Assembly: GCF_963169125.1 (NCBI RefSeq)
Contig: NC_084798.1
Span: 171,831,980 to 171,895,979 of the forward strand
Direction of reading: 5' to 3'
Source of the DNA: Humulus lupulus
Lineage: Eukaryota; Streptophyta; Magnoliopsida; Rosales; Cannabaceae
DNA length: 64,000 nt
Below are positions 31,688-43,875 of this stretch, one piece after another (position 1 is the stretch's first letter; each line of letters begins with the position of its first letter). The notes beneath the pieces were generated by a model. The model searched no databases. It had not been told where the DNA came from and was given only the letters and a program-made list of their open reading frames with translations. Position numbers and translations under genes: made by a program.

Positions 31688-33364
31688 TGTAGGATATTAG
31701 AATTTAAATCTAGATGTATTATTCCTATTATTTTTCCAAAAATAAAAACATAATAGAAACATAGAATAACATGACATACATATGAACATCAGATTCATAA
31801 ATTAACATAAATACAAAAATGTAGAAAGTTATTAAATACAAAGACGTAGAAACCTACGAATACAGAGAGTGATTGGCCGAGAAATGATTAGATTGTCTAG
31901 GTTTTCAATTAACCATGAATCAACTAAGACTGACTTATGGAAACCCTAGATATAGCAGCTTAATGGGCTTTATTTAAATTTAAATTAATTAAAAATAATA
32001 AACAAAAAATAAAAGTCTTGAGCTGCCACAAATGGATTTGGTCCAATCTCTTTGTTTTGAATTTAAATCTCAATTATTGGGCTAAAAATCAAAACATTTT
32101 TATTTATTTATCTTTTAATTAATTAATTAAATCCTTATTCAAATTAACTAATTATAATTTGAAACTTGATTTAATATTATTTATTTATATTGACACCAAT
32201 TTATCATTAGTAATAAATTTTTCCAAAGATTCTCTTTTATTCTTTAAACCTCATACTTCTATAAAAGAAATTCAAAATTGACCAAGTCAACTTTAAAAAT
32301 CCTAATTGATAATTAAATCAATTAATTGAGACACTCTAGATAATTTAGTCAAATGTGATGCCGGGACCATGCATCCATGAATACAAGCTACAATAAATTT
32401 CCGTTAGTTTATTTATTAAATAAATTGTCTTACAATTTATTAATTCCCCATGACTCCACTATAGATTCGAAATTGAACTCTTGAATTCATAGAACGTATT
32501 TTCCAAACCACAAATGCGTTATCCATTGTTATAACTATTACAGTCAGTCAATCCTCTATCGATAACTTACTAATCAGTCGGATGCAAATTACCATTTTAC
32601 CCCTCATTTGTATTTTATCCTTAACTCCCACTAAGTCCCTTGTAAATGATAAATCTGTGAACTTAATCACAGATATGAGCGCTCAATCATTTACCCTTTT
32701 AGACTAAACTATTCAGGAAGTCATCTTTTCACCTCTCATACAGAAGTTATAGATTTCATATCTATGATTAATACTCTCACTGATCAATTACACTACTAAA
32801 TCTCCAAGATATAAGTATGGATTAGATCGTAGGGTAAGCTGGTAACGAACAAGTCAAAATGTTTACATAATATAATTAGCAGAATATTAGCACCCAGAAT
32901 TAAGATCAACTTGACCTATGGTCAATGTTGTGACATTGATTAGATTTGATAACAACGATACTTATTTATCTATCAACATTCAATATCGGTCCTAGTCTAA
33001 TGTACCAATATACATTCGATCTTATCTACTTGGTCAATGCCTTGGATAAGACATCACACCCTGAATGTGTAAGTAGACCATATCGTAGATTACTAGATCA
33101 GTGAAAATCCAATGCACTGACTTAATCTTATGACTCGTTCTATTGAACATATAATTACAATCATAATCCATTATGACTTAGTCACTATAATTGTAACTAT
33201 TTATATGTTCGGGATTTTATAAATGATTGTATTATTCCAATAATCATGTAATAAAACAAGCAAGAAACACCGTTGTCAAACTAAATAATTTCTACTACTT
33301 TTACTGACAATATAAAATCGAGTTACATATCCAACATGGTTTTATAAGGGCATTAAACCCAACA
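31688..33364 (-). repeat. Solo LTR, 1.7 kb, probably Copia-type, minus orientation
   Basis: Read on the minus strand it starts TGTTGGGTTTAATGCCC (33364) and ends ATATCCTACA (31688). The flanking 5-mers GATAT (31683-31687) and GACAT (33365-33369) differ at one position, consistent with an aged TSD. No internal domain follows on either side. Length and the TGTTGGGTTTAATG start resemble large plant Copia LTRs. That assignment is from general familiarity only. It lies just upstream of the Gly-rich gene, in the same orientation. Confidence 0.7.
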
Positions 33365-33973
33365 GACATTATTATAATGAATTGAACACAAAAATGGCTG
33401 ACATTAAGGGGAAATTTTCAGCAAAAGTTTCTAGTTGTGTGAATTATTTTTATTTATTTTTAGGGTAAATGCCTATTTGGTTAGCTTGTGTTTTATCAAA
33501 ATACAAACTTCGTACCCTGTGTTTATGATAATTATCAATCGATACCCTCTATTTACAAATCCTACATACTTTGGTACCCTCCGTGTGTCCAAATTTTTAA
33601 TATTCCAAGATTACCCGTAATTTTAATAATTTATCTGATTTTTATATGTTTTTGTTATTCTTAATTGATTTAAATATAATTTCTAAATTAATAAAATAAA
33701 AAATAAAATGAAAATTATTTATATAAAACAAAGAGACATGATTTAAAATATATTAAAAATTATATTTTTTAAACTAAACTAACTAAAAATTAGATTGAAA
33801 TTATAATTATTTAATTAAAAGCACAAAAGCATTTTTAATAATGATGAAAAAATTCATCTGGAATTTTAACGTTGTGTTCATATGTTCATAACATATATAC
33901 AAATCACTGATTGATTCACAATCAATTCACAAAAAATTTACAAAATTAGATTGATTTTTTTTACCCTAATTTT

Positions 33974-35546
33974 AGCACGAGTTCACTCACTCAGATCGGG
34001 TACAGCAGGCAGGTAAACACGTGGAAAAATAACCAAGTACAATATCTGGTTATTAACCATGTGAGAAGCTCGAGAATCGTAGTGGTCAGACTCAGTATTA
34101 GGCGTCCTGGATTTATTACGAACTAGAAGTCAGATAACTGTCAAGCACGAGATAGGATTCAGATAACTGTCAAGCACGAGCTCAGAGTCAGATAGCTATC
34201 AAGCTTGAGCTCATATGAGATATTCAGGTCGTGAGGACCTAGATATAACGCATACTGAAGGATCCCAAGAGCCTCGGGGATTCTTTATATGCTCATTAAT
34301 GACCAGGCATTATTGTTACACCCAGATTTTGAGACAAGAGGTTATGATCCCGAAAACTGGGCTCGTCAGGTGTGAGCTCGAAATGTATGAAAACATCATA
34401 TGGTCCAGCCATAAAATCTCTGAAGTAAAACAACGACCTCAAAGATGTGTAACCTCGGGATATTTTTTGAGTTCGAAATGGCACGACATTGGGATATATC
34501 TTTTACCGATTGTCTTCAGACAAGATAGTCCAAACTTGGGAAGTGCACGCTCGGGTGTGACAGCCTCGATAGTACCTACCTATCCCGAGCATGGCCTGAA
34601 GTTGGGCGACAAGTTCATAACAGTTCCATAAGTCTTGACAGTCACAATGTGGATTGCTGATCTCGAAGACCTGATGAGTCACCTGGGATAGCCCATTACG
34701 TGTGAACATATTTATTGTTGTGTAATCCCAATATTTAAGGAATACCATTTAATTTGTTATCCGTTCCCGATTTTCATGGGACGTTTCCATGTATAAAGGA
34801 GATATTGCATTTAATATCATTATTTCGATTGATATACAGAATATCTTCCCGAAATATGTGGGAATGAACTCTGTAACCTTCCCTATAAATAGAGAAGGAA
34901 TCACCACTTGTAAGGGACCGATTCTCTGATTTGTGATTTCTGGAGAGAAAGTTCTGGGTAGTTCGTCTCTGAAGAATTTCCAGAAAACTCCAAACCTTAA
35001 TAACATAGACTCATGGACTAGGCAGAATTAACTGTTGAACCACATAAAACCTTCTTATCTTATTCTTTAAATTCATTCGCTCCATTGTCCATTTTTTTAA
35101 TTGCTCTACTTTTTAAGTTGACAAAAAATGGCGTCAACAAGTATCATATTTATGTCATTTATTACTCGAAATAGCAGGAACGTATTTATTATGTTATCAA
35201 ATCATATCTCAACGTAAATAGGAATAATCTGTATTAATTATATACCATATATAATTACGCAGTTCTTTTAATACGGTTACTCAAACCTGTGCATGGAATT
35301 CCCCTATAAATACTGGGAATATTGGACAGGAAAGGGGACCAGATTTTGTATTACCGAAACTCTGCCAAAATAGAAAGAGAAACAGTAATAATATTGACTC
35401 GTGGACTAGGTGGATTTTAATCATTGAACTACGTAAAAGTTCTGTGTTTTTGAGTGAGTTCTGGTTATTTCATTACGGTTTACTATTAAGCACTAATCTA
35501 CCCATTTTATTTCTTAATATACTGTTGGTGAAAAACTGCGTCAACA
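33974..35546 (+). repeat. Solo LTR inside the MULE (itself interrupted)
   Basis: The right end is clear: GACTCGTGGACTAGGTGGAT block at 35398, TATA box TATAAATA at 35305-35312, and terminus AACTGCGTCAACA at 35546. The left end is tentative: ATTTT at 33969-33973 matches ATTTT at 35547-35551 as a TSD, but the first bases read AGCACG rather than TG. Its interior is split by the 34314-35139 LTR. Confidence 0.6.
34314..35139 (+). repeat. Solo LTR of the Tat element 1 family, nested in another LTR
   Basis: Starts TGTTACACCCAG and ends TGGCGTCAACA. It aligns along its length with the 7985-8787 LTR (for example GATCCCGAAAnCTGGGCTCG, GGAATGAACTCTGTAAC). TATA box TATAAATAG at 34884-34892. Flanking 5-mers ATTAT (34309-34313) and AGTAT (35140-35144) differ at one base, consistent with an aged TSD. 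Confidence 0.85.
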
Positions 35547-36428
35547 ATTTTGACATAAAACTCATTGTCCAACTAACAAATAAAATTCAAACATCTCCAC
35601 TCCAACAACAAAAATTGATCTAATCAAAAAGAAGAAGAAAAAAATAAAAATCCCCTCATCCACAAGCCCGTATCCAAACCCATGATGTCGTGTGTCTTGT
35701 TAGGATTTGCGCTCCATTGACCTCATCTCTTCGTTCTCGTTTAACCTCTTGTCCTGAATCAAAACCCCAGATCAAGTTGACATCAGAGGAGGAAGGCTCG
35801 GCCTCGATAGATCTGTATGGAGGAAGACCACGCGATAGGGCTGTGTGGATTGGAGTTTTAGACCGCACGACAGGGTCGGGTGGGTTGGAGCAATTTTTTC
35901 AGGGTGCGAGGTGGTGGAGTAGTTCGTCGGGGTTGTTGGGTAGTGGATGGATTGGAGTCTTAGGAGTTGAAGGAAGAAGGAGATGAGGAAAAAGAAGAGC
36001 CAAAAATATGTGGGAAATATATTAGATTTAGGGTTTTAATTTATTTTATTTTAGTTTAGTTTATTACAATTATATTTAGTTTAGGGTTGATTTTTGTTTT
36101 AATAAATAAAAAATATATCTTAATTTTTTTTATTTTAGTAAATTTTTTATAAAATATCATTTTTTTTATTTTGGTTTTTATTTTATCAATTGATAAAATA
36201 TATTTACATCAATTAAAAATAACAAAAACATATAAAAATCAGATAAATTATTAAAATTGGCGGTAATCTCGGAATATTAGAAATTTGGACACACAGAGGA
36301 GGGTACCAAAGTATGTAGGATTTGCAAATAGAGGGTATCGATTGATAATTATCAGAAATATAAGATACCAAGTTTGTATTTTGATAAAACACAAGGTACC
36401 AAATGGACCTTTACCCTTATTTTTATTA

Positions 36429-37491
36429 GAGTTTATGAGGCATAAATACCTAATGTTTTCAATTTTATACACTTGTATACCTAATCTTTTTTTTTCGACC
36501 ACAAAAATACTGAACGTTACGTTTTGCACACTTTCGTAACTACCAGGTCCGTTAAATGCTGATTGGGATAATTTATTTTCAAATAATAAAAAACTAACGG
36601 TTTAAAAAAAATCAAAACTAGTTTTTTTTCTCTCTTTCCTTCATCGTCTTCCACTCTCAACCTCTATCTCTCCCTGATATTTCTCTCTCTCTCTCTCTCC
36701 TTCCTCTGTTCCTCTCTCACCCACTCTCTCTCTCTCTCTTAGCCTGCCATGGACGCTGACCCTGTGGAAGCTGACCCATGGACGCTGATTCCAAGGCCAT
36801 TCTATCATCCTCCTTCTTTTCCTTCTTGTTCCTCCTCATAGGTAGTGGACCAGATCTAGAGAGTCGGTAGCATCAACGGCTAGGAAGTGTGCCATTTTCA
36901 ACGGGCTGGGTTGTGGTTGTTCGGCACCGCCTGTGTTGGAGAAGGACTCGCCAAACTCGGCGCCTGGGTTGTGGATTTTGGCTTTGTGGATTTTTTGGTT
37001 GTGGTGGTTTTTTTTTTTTTTTTTTGATTTTGTGTAAATCTGGATTTTGGCTTTGTGGGTCAGATCTGTCGTGTAGGGTGGTTGAGTTGGGACTAGAAGC
37101 TTTACAGATCAAGCTCGGGCAAGAAGGTTGAAGAAGACGGGAAAAAAGAGAAAAAAAAAGTGACGGGAGGTTGAAGAAGAATAGAAAAAAAAGTTAAAAA
37201 AATATTTACTTTTTTTTATGAGTTAGATTTTTTATTTTTTATTATTTCAAAATTTTATTTTTAAGTAATTTTTAATTTTTTAAAATTAATTAATAAGATT
37301 TTTTAAATTATGATGTGGATGAATAGTATAGTAACACGTGGTATCTCAATCAGCCCTATGTGTATTTAACGAAGCTGGTAGTTACGAAAGTAGGAAAAAC
37401 GTAACGTTCAATATTTTTGAAGTCGAAAAAAAAGATTAGGTATATAAATGTATAAAAATAAAAATATTAGGTATTTATACCGCCAATACCC
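36429..37491. mobile_element. Second MULE foldback element with 10-bp TSD
   Basis: TIRs of ~110-130 bp: left 36429-36555 (GAGTTTATGAGGCATAAATA ... GTTACGTTTTGCACACTTTCG) and right 37375-37491. The perfect 10-bp TSD ATTTTTATTA is at 36419-36428 and 37492-37501. The interior is non-autonomous: a (TC)n-rich stretch (36632-36742), then a GC-rich block 36745-37130. The TIR phrase 'aaatacctaat' is shared with the 10475-11061 MULE, so they are relatives. Confidence 0.88.
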
Positions 37492-37501
37492 ATTTTTATT
37501 A

Positions 37502-38369
37502 TGAAAAAACTCAATTTCGTCATAATTTTTGGTGGTTCATGTGGTAGTATGTCATTGGTCTATCAATATAATCTATAATGTAGAATATAACATAAGCTTT
37601 TCACGATAAAGTCTACCCAAAAAAAAACTAAAGCTTATCACGCAAGAAAAGACAAGTCACACAAAAATTAGCCATTAATTTCTAATGCATTGCATAATGT
37701 AAGGGTGTTTATTGGTCGGTCAGGTTGAAGGAATTTTTAATCCATACTCAATTTTAAAGTTGGGTTGGAATTAACTTGTAACTCATCCATGTAACCAAAA
37801 TTTAGTGTTTAACGTGTCCAATATTTTGAGCGGGAATAATCCACCTATTTTTTTCTAAAAACTAAATTTCAGATTTAATTATTCTTCAATGTTCAAATTC
37901 AATACGAAATGTATTTTTGAAGATATTAAAAAGTAATTACGGGTTTGGAGATAAATTTAAAAGGAAAAAAGATATTTCTTTTATAAACTAGTTTATATTT
38001 ATAATAAAAAAAACACAATTAGAAATTAATTGAAGACAAAATTCAGTTTATTTATGTATTTATATTAGGGTTAGGCATCATCCAAACTAATTTAATTACA
38101 CTGAACTAATTTAATTCAATTCAATTCAATTACATCGAACCAATCTAGTCTAATTACGTTGGATCAATCTAATTACAAAATAAAATAGATATTCAATTAC
38201 AATTGGATTTAATTGGATATGAATAATTTGATTTTAATTGGAATGGATCGGTTTACGAATGATATTATCAAATCTAATTAACAACCAATCCAATTACATA
38301 TATAAATATATATTAAAAATATATTTATTTTAATGAATATTTATTGGTTGTCTATGTTGTTGTTTTAAA
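37502..38369. other. AT-rich non-coding stretch
   Basis: No gene seen. A short (AATTC)n run is at 38111-38128. Repeated TTTAATTACA, GAACCAATCT and TCTAATTACG phrases at 38090-38300 suggest a degenerate simple repeat. It probably includes eroded pol of the flanking minus-strand gypsy remnant, but nothing is recognisable. Confidence 0.4.
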
Positions 38370-40190
38370 TTAGATAAAATTCGATGCCTTGATCTTAACA
38401 TTATTTTCTGCTAGGAATTGCCTTTTAAAATCTCCTAATAATTGATTCCAAGAGATGATGTTGTGTCTCTTAAATTTTTCGAACCACTTTTTAGTTGCTA
38501 CAGTCAGAGTTGCTGGGAACAAGACACATCGTAAATCCAGTCCGACGTGATGAGCTCGCATCAGATTGTTGAATGTACTGACATGGCCACTGGGGTCAAT
38601 AGTCCCATCATATGTTGTCATATGAGGAGTCTTATAAATCATAGTGGATAAAGAATTGTTGCAATATGTGGAGCAAAAGGTTCAAGCTCCTCGTCAAAAT
38701 CATAACTTATAGAAGCTTGTTTTGTGAGAAGCATCGTCATCTTCTCTTCCAATAGTACGAGCTTATTTTTTGCGAGGTTTGGTTGCACCACTTCGACGTG
38801 AAAAAGGTTGATTGAATGATGCAAGAGCCTCAACCCCAACAGGTGTAACATATGGGTTCTCGTCCATTTGAGTTGGCCTTAAGTTATTCTGGACATTCCC
38901 AAATATCTATGGGTTATTCTGAGCAGGTTCCTGTTGGTATGGTTATTTTGTCATTATAGCTAGAGCTCTTCATCGAACATTTAAATGATTTTGTAGATTT
39001 GAGATGGGTTGCCCATTATACTCTCGAGCTTGATTAAAATGATCCCTCAAATTAGGTCCTTGACGGTTTTGATTGAGATGGTCTAAATCAAGTCCTTGTT
39101 GGTAACTTTGCTCGTTCCTTTGATAATTTGGACCTGGCTCGGTGTTGTATACACTTACCAGCACGCTATTAGTTCGGTAGCTATCCTTAGCGAAGTGGAC
39201 TATTCTTTGTTGTTGTGGTTAAGGGGGAGGCAAATCATTCACATCTATCCTTATTCTTGTTCCCTGGGATCTGGACAAATTATTCACCTCTGGTCGAGCT
39301 TCACTATTAGCTCCCCTCATATTTCTTGGTGAACAACCTCAAGGTACATGTCACAGAATGTTAGCTCTTGGATTTTGTGGGGCTCCGCCACTTGCTCTTT
39401 TTTCCTCCCGAGCTTATCCTCCTTGAGATCCCCCTTGTGATTTGGTTTTGTACACCTGGTGAGGGATGTTAAATATTGTCTCGACCAATTCCTACATATA
39501 TTTGGCTAGCTCCTTGAGCGAATCTATGAACAGTTCCTTGTGCGGGTCCTTGATTGAGAAAATCCTCGTGATTGTTGCATGTTGACTGGTATTTCTTTGA
39601 CATCAATAGTTTCAAGGTCTTGGGAATCATGCCCCTTGGACCTGATTTCCTAATGAGATTTTCTGGTGATCCCCTCCTCATTTCCAGCTCATTGAGTTCC
39701 CAAAGCCTGCTGCTCCATATTCTGAGTTGATCTACTTCTGCGAGGCCTTCTCCACTATGTGTCTATTGTGAAGTCGTACACACTTGTTGGTTGCCTTGAT
39801 TATTCACTAGTGACAGCCGAACTAATATCTCAGCGTATTGTTCCCTCGTGGCCGCCAAATCAACCAAAAGTTGTCTATTTTTGAGCTCAACCATAGGTAC
39901 ATATCTTTTGGGGAAGAACCTCTAGCGTTTAGGTCGTGAGGGAGTAGATGAACTCTCTTCGTCATCTTGATTACCTTTGTTTTGTGGCCTTTTTTCTCGC
40001 TGACAAGAAATGCCTCTCTAGCAGACATGGCATGCACATCCTCCTTAATTGGAAGGAGAGCTTGTTCCTCGTCACGGTGGGATGATTGCCTCATGTTCAC
40101 CATAGTGTGTTTAGAGAGAAAATAAACAAATGAGAGAAAGCTTAATACTCTCATAGAAAGCACAAAACTTTCGACACATAATTTCGTCAA
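38370..40190 (-). pseudogene. Gag of an old minus-strand gypsy element
   Basis: Reading the minus strand from 40190: an N-terminal hydrophilic segment (MVNMRQSSHRDEEQALLPIK), then scattered frames with GMIPKTLKLLMSKKYQ and YQRNEQSYQQGLDLDHLNQN, then the Gag core at 38370-38642 (TYDGTIDPSGHVSTF, RCVLFPATLTVATKKWFEKF, NIISWNQLLGDFKRQFLAEN). The core matches the Tat-type Gag of element 3 (YGDPVSHVNKF, IFPATLSDVAQEWFF). Many stops are present and no pol is recognisable downstream. This copy is clearly older than elements 2 and 3. Confidence 0.75.
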
Positions 40191-40505
40191 GTGTATTTAA
40201 GGAGATAATTAAATAATGATGAACAAGTGAAAGAGAAGACGTGTTTTTTACATTACTTAGTTATTAAAATCCACCTAGTCAATGACTCACTTTTATTGAA
40301 TGTTTTGAGTTACAACTATGAAGTTATTTTCTCATAGTATTAATACAATGATTTGTACGTGAAAAATAAATGACAATGACCAGTCATATTTATAGAGGAC
40401 TTGGTTCAAATGCTTCTCCTATAGAAGTAAGGGAAGTTGCATTTTTTACTTTAAAATATAAAATAACAAATAATATTTTAACTATAATATCTAAATAATC
40501 CCTTA
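40191..40505 (-). repeat. Remnant 5' LTR of the old gypsy element, part 1
   Basis: The minus strand shows TATAAATATGACTGG (TATA box, ~40387-40394) and then GACTAGGTGGATTTTAATAA, which parallels the GACTAGGTGGATTTTAATCA block near the end of the 33974-35546 LTR. The LTR is cut by the compound insertion at 40511 and probably resumes at 47545-47661. Confidence 0.55.
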
Positions 40506-40510
40506 AAAAG

Positions 40511-43500
40511 TGCAAAGAACGCCCTAGACTAATACTTACAAAACATTCGCATAACATAGTTTATAAAAGAATACCATTCATTATCAAAGTCTCAGGGGGA
40601 CTTGTTTAAAAACATGCAAGTTGGCGCCATAAGTTTTAAAATAAAACATAGATGTAAAGAACGCCCTAGACTAATACTTACAAAATATTCGCATTACATA
40701 GCTTATAAAAGAATACCATCCATTATTAAAGTCTCAGGGGGACTTATTTAAAATCATGCAAGTTGGCGCCATAAGTTTAAAATAAAACATAGATTTTTTA
40801 TGCAAAGTTCAAAGAAAACCAATTAAGTTAAATAACAGAGTCCCACTGATAATTTAGGAAAAGTCCCTTAAAACAAAACATAATTTAAATGGCGTTCTAC
40901 GTTGATCGTTTTATCGTCCATAGGATTGCCCCACGCCATACACCCCATGATGAAGAACTCCTCACGTCACCACGCGTGCCATAGAGAAATCCTATTTGCT
41001 ACCTGGAAGGAAAGTAAGGGGGTGAGCTAAAAGCCCAGTAAGGAAGTACAAGCAAATAAGCAAGTAAGAAAACAACAAACAACCAAACACTAACGTTCAT
41101 CTAAAACATCATGGTCTATCATAACATAATCGTAACATTTCATCATATCATAACATAAATGTGACATATCAACATATCATAACATAAATGTGACATATCA
41201 TCATATCATAACATAAAAGTGACATATAAACATATCATAATATAAATGTGACATATCATCATATCATAACATAAAAGTGACATATCATCATATCACAAAC
41301 ATACAGCATACATGATGAGCATGGAACGCTAGTTCTCCATGTCACCCTATGAGGTAAACAGGAGATCACTGGTCCTTGAATAACCTCGGCGCGTCCGCCC
41401 TAGGAGTCACGTCTCAATGTCCTTAGTAACTCGTACGATGTATCTGACATCGAAATCTGTTTGATGTATCTAACATCACATTCTGTTTGATGTATCTAAC
41501 ATCCATACACATATCACATTCAACAGATCATCACATTAAGGCATTCATAATTTCATAACAGTTCATTCATATAACAGTCTTACCATTCATAGCATAAAAT
41601 CATAAAATCTATCTAACTTCCTTACCTCAGGTCCAAGCTAAGAATTTCACAATCTTTTCAACGAGCCTATATCATAATCAAAATAACGTTTCTTAGGTTC
41701 ATAAAATTACTATTTTGCCCTTCCATACAACTCATGTGTGCATGGGCCATGCACTCATGAATACAGTTACACTAAAACATGCAATTATCGCCAAAAGAAT
41801 AATGCCCATTCTACCCATTTTACTAACATGATTGCTTTATAAAAATTACATAGTTGAATAATAATCATGATTTTGGACGTAAAAGTTGATTTGCATGTAA
41901 CATGCATACGTGGGAACGTTGCGTAATAAAGACGTTTTCAAAAACGATAATTCTACATTTCTTACTTTTATTGTTTGAAAATCAATAGACATATTACATG
42001 CTTTCTTAAAATTTCTAAGTTGATTAAATTTCTCAAAACTTTATTTTATTTTAGCTCAAAATAAAATATGTGACATTTTCATTAAATAAATATTAATTTA
42101 CCAAGAATTAACCAACAAGCTTGGATTTAATTAAAATACCTATTTTAACATGTTTCTTTAGAAAAATATATTTTAAGTGTGGAAAAATACATTTTGATTT
42201 AATTTATTTAAGACTTAGTTTCTAAGTAGTAAAAACTCATATGTGACAATTTAATAATAATTGTTAACCTTTTTAAAACAAACTTTCAGCCGCTATTTAT
42301 TTTACTCAAAAATCACAAATAAATAGAGTTTAAATATTTTTCTCAATCAAAATAAAGAAAAATCATTATTTATCAAAGTATGCATTCATACCATTAAAAA
42401 ATCATTTTTCAATATTACCATAACTTAGGAAAAATAATTTATTCCAAAAAATTAATCAAATTCATTTTTAGTGAGACTTACTTCACATTTTATTACAAAA
42501 TTCCAGCAACCATTTTTTTATCATTAAAATCACCATATTCAATTTATAAACTCATTTTTTTTCTCAAAATTCAATAAAAATTCTGTAGGAAATTAATTGG
42601 GTAAAATATCATAACATGAGACTTAAAATCCTCTTTTAATTTCATAAAAATTAACACATTCATCAAGAACATTATTTATGCATGCAACTCATATTTTTAT
42701 CAACTTTTACCCAATTATTTTGAAAAAAAACAGCAAGCTTAATTCTTTGTAAAACTCAACTTTTGTCTCAAAAATTACATAAAATCATTCATGCCTATAA
42801 TCTCATTATGCTCTTATAATATGCATGATTCCACTAACATAATCACATGAATCCTTTTAAAATCATTTGTTGCAATTCTATGAAAACCAACAAAACATTA
42901 ACAATAAAAATAGCATATAGTAAATTTATAAGCACCATATTCACATATGCCTTATATTAACCTAGCATATTTCTATCATTATCTTCATGCATCTCATAAT
43001 TTAATCATTCAAAATATAACATGCATCTAACAAAATTTCATGATCAAAATATCAAGATTACCACTTGTTCTCTTACCCATATATCATAGATCCTAAAACA
43101 TGGATCAAACATATTGTAAAATCACACAACATATCAAGAACACCCTTGGGTGTACCTAGGCCGAAATCACCTTACAAGTGTTCATAGATTATAACAATTT
43201 TTTTATGCATAGCAAAATCAACATCACAACCCTTAAACACAAATCATGCCCTCACAAAAATCCAAATCCTATACATCAATCCTACCCAAAATCAACCATT
43301 AGCACCATTAGCAAAACCTCATATACAACCCACCAAAAACAATATAAGGCTAAGGAAAAGACCATTACCTCTCTTGATTGTAGAATCAAGAACACAAAAG
43401 ATCAATACCACAAACTCCACACCCTTGTTCAAGCCTAGGGTTTTTTTTTTTTTTTTTATAAATAAATTACTCAATTAAATCTAAAATAAGGAAACCTAAA

Positions 43501-43875
43501 CTGTGTAGAAAATCTACACATGTGCACCATGCTACCATGCACTAGCACACACTAAATTACTAGGGTGCATTACTATCTATCATGCACCTTAGTGCATTCC
43601 ACCATAGCTCACATAAATACCTCATTTGTCACACTTAAATAAAATGTAACACTAATAGTAAGATAACATGTTACACAATTAATCACTTATTAAATTAATT
43701 AACCAAAACATTTCTAACAATTAAATAAAATAACAAACAATCAAATAAAACAAATAAACAATTAAATAAAATAACAACACTTAAATAAAACAATTCATCA
43801 CACTTAACATTTAAATCAAATAAAGCACAAAATTTAAATAATCTAAAAAAAAAATAAAAAATTTGGTGCACTACA
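40511..43875 (-). repeat. LTR copy 1 of the dimer
   Basis: About 3.37 kb. Its left end contains a direct duplication of ~140 bp (40511-40653 and 40654-40793, AACGCCCTAGACTAATACTT ... GTTGGCGCCATAAGTTT). Internal tandem arrays are at 41105-41310 (CATATCATCATATCATAACA unit with TAAATGTGA) and 41425-41515 (TTTGATGTATCTAACATC). It ends TTTGGTGCACTACA. No coding. Confidence 0.8.

Larger units (their letters stand above)
33463..36416. mobile_element. MULE foldback element with ~220-bp TIRs and 9-bp TSD, hosting nested LTRs
   Basis: The left TIR 33463-33690 (GGGTAAATGCCTATTTGG ...) is complementary to the right TIR 36190-36416 (... CCAAATGGACCTTTACCC). Shared inner blocks include ATAATTATCAATCGATACCC and CAAATCCTACATACTTTGGT. 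The TSD TTATTTTTA is perfect at 33454-33462 and 36417-36425. The interior, without the LTR insertion, is ~1 kb and has no transposase. At 35650-35990 it holds a GC-rich stretch (frame 35690-35986, no recognised domain) that could be captured host sequence. Confidence 0.88.

Noticed and set aside
35690..35986. 98-codon frame inside the MULE as a captured gene
   Set aside because: The GC-rich content is suggestive and noted, but the translation matches nothing I recognise, so no gene is called.
36873..37131. Overlapping frames on both strands in the second MULE
   Set aside because: They run through poly(T)/poly(A) and simple GC-rich sequence. No domain and no agreement between strands.
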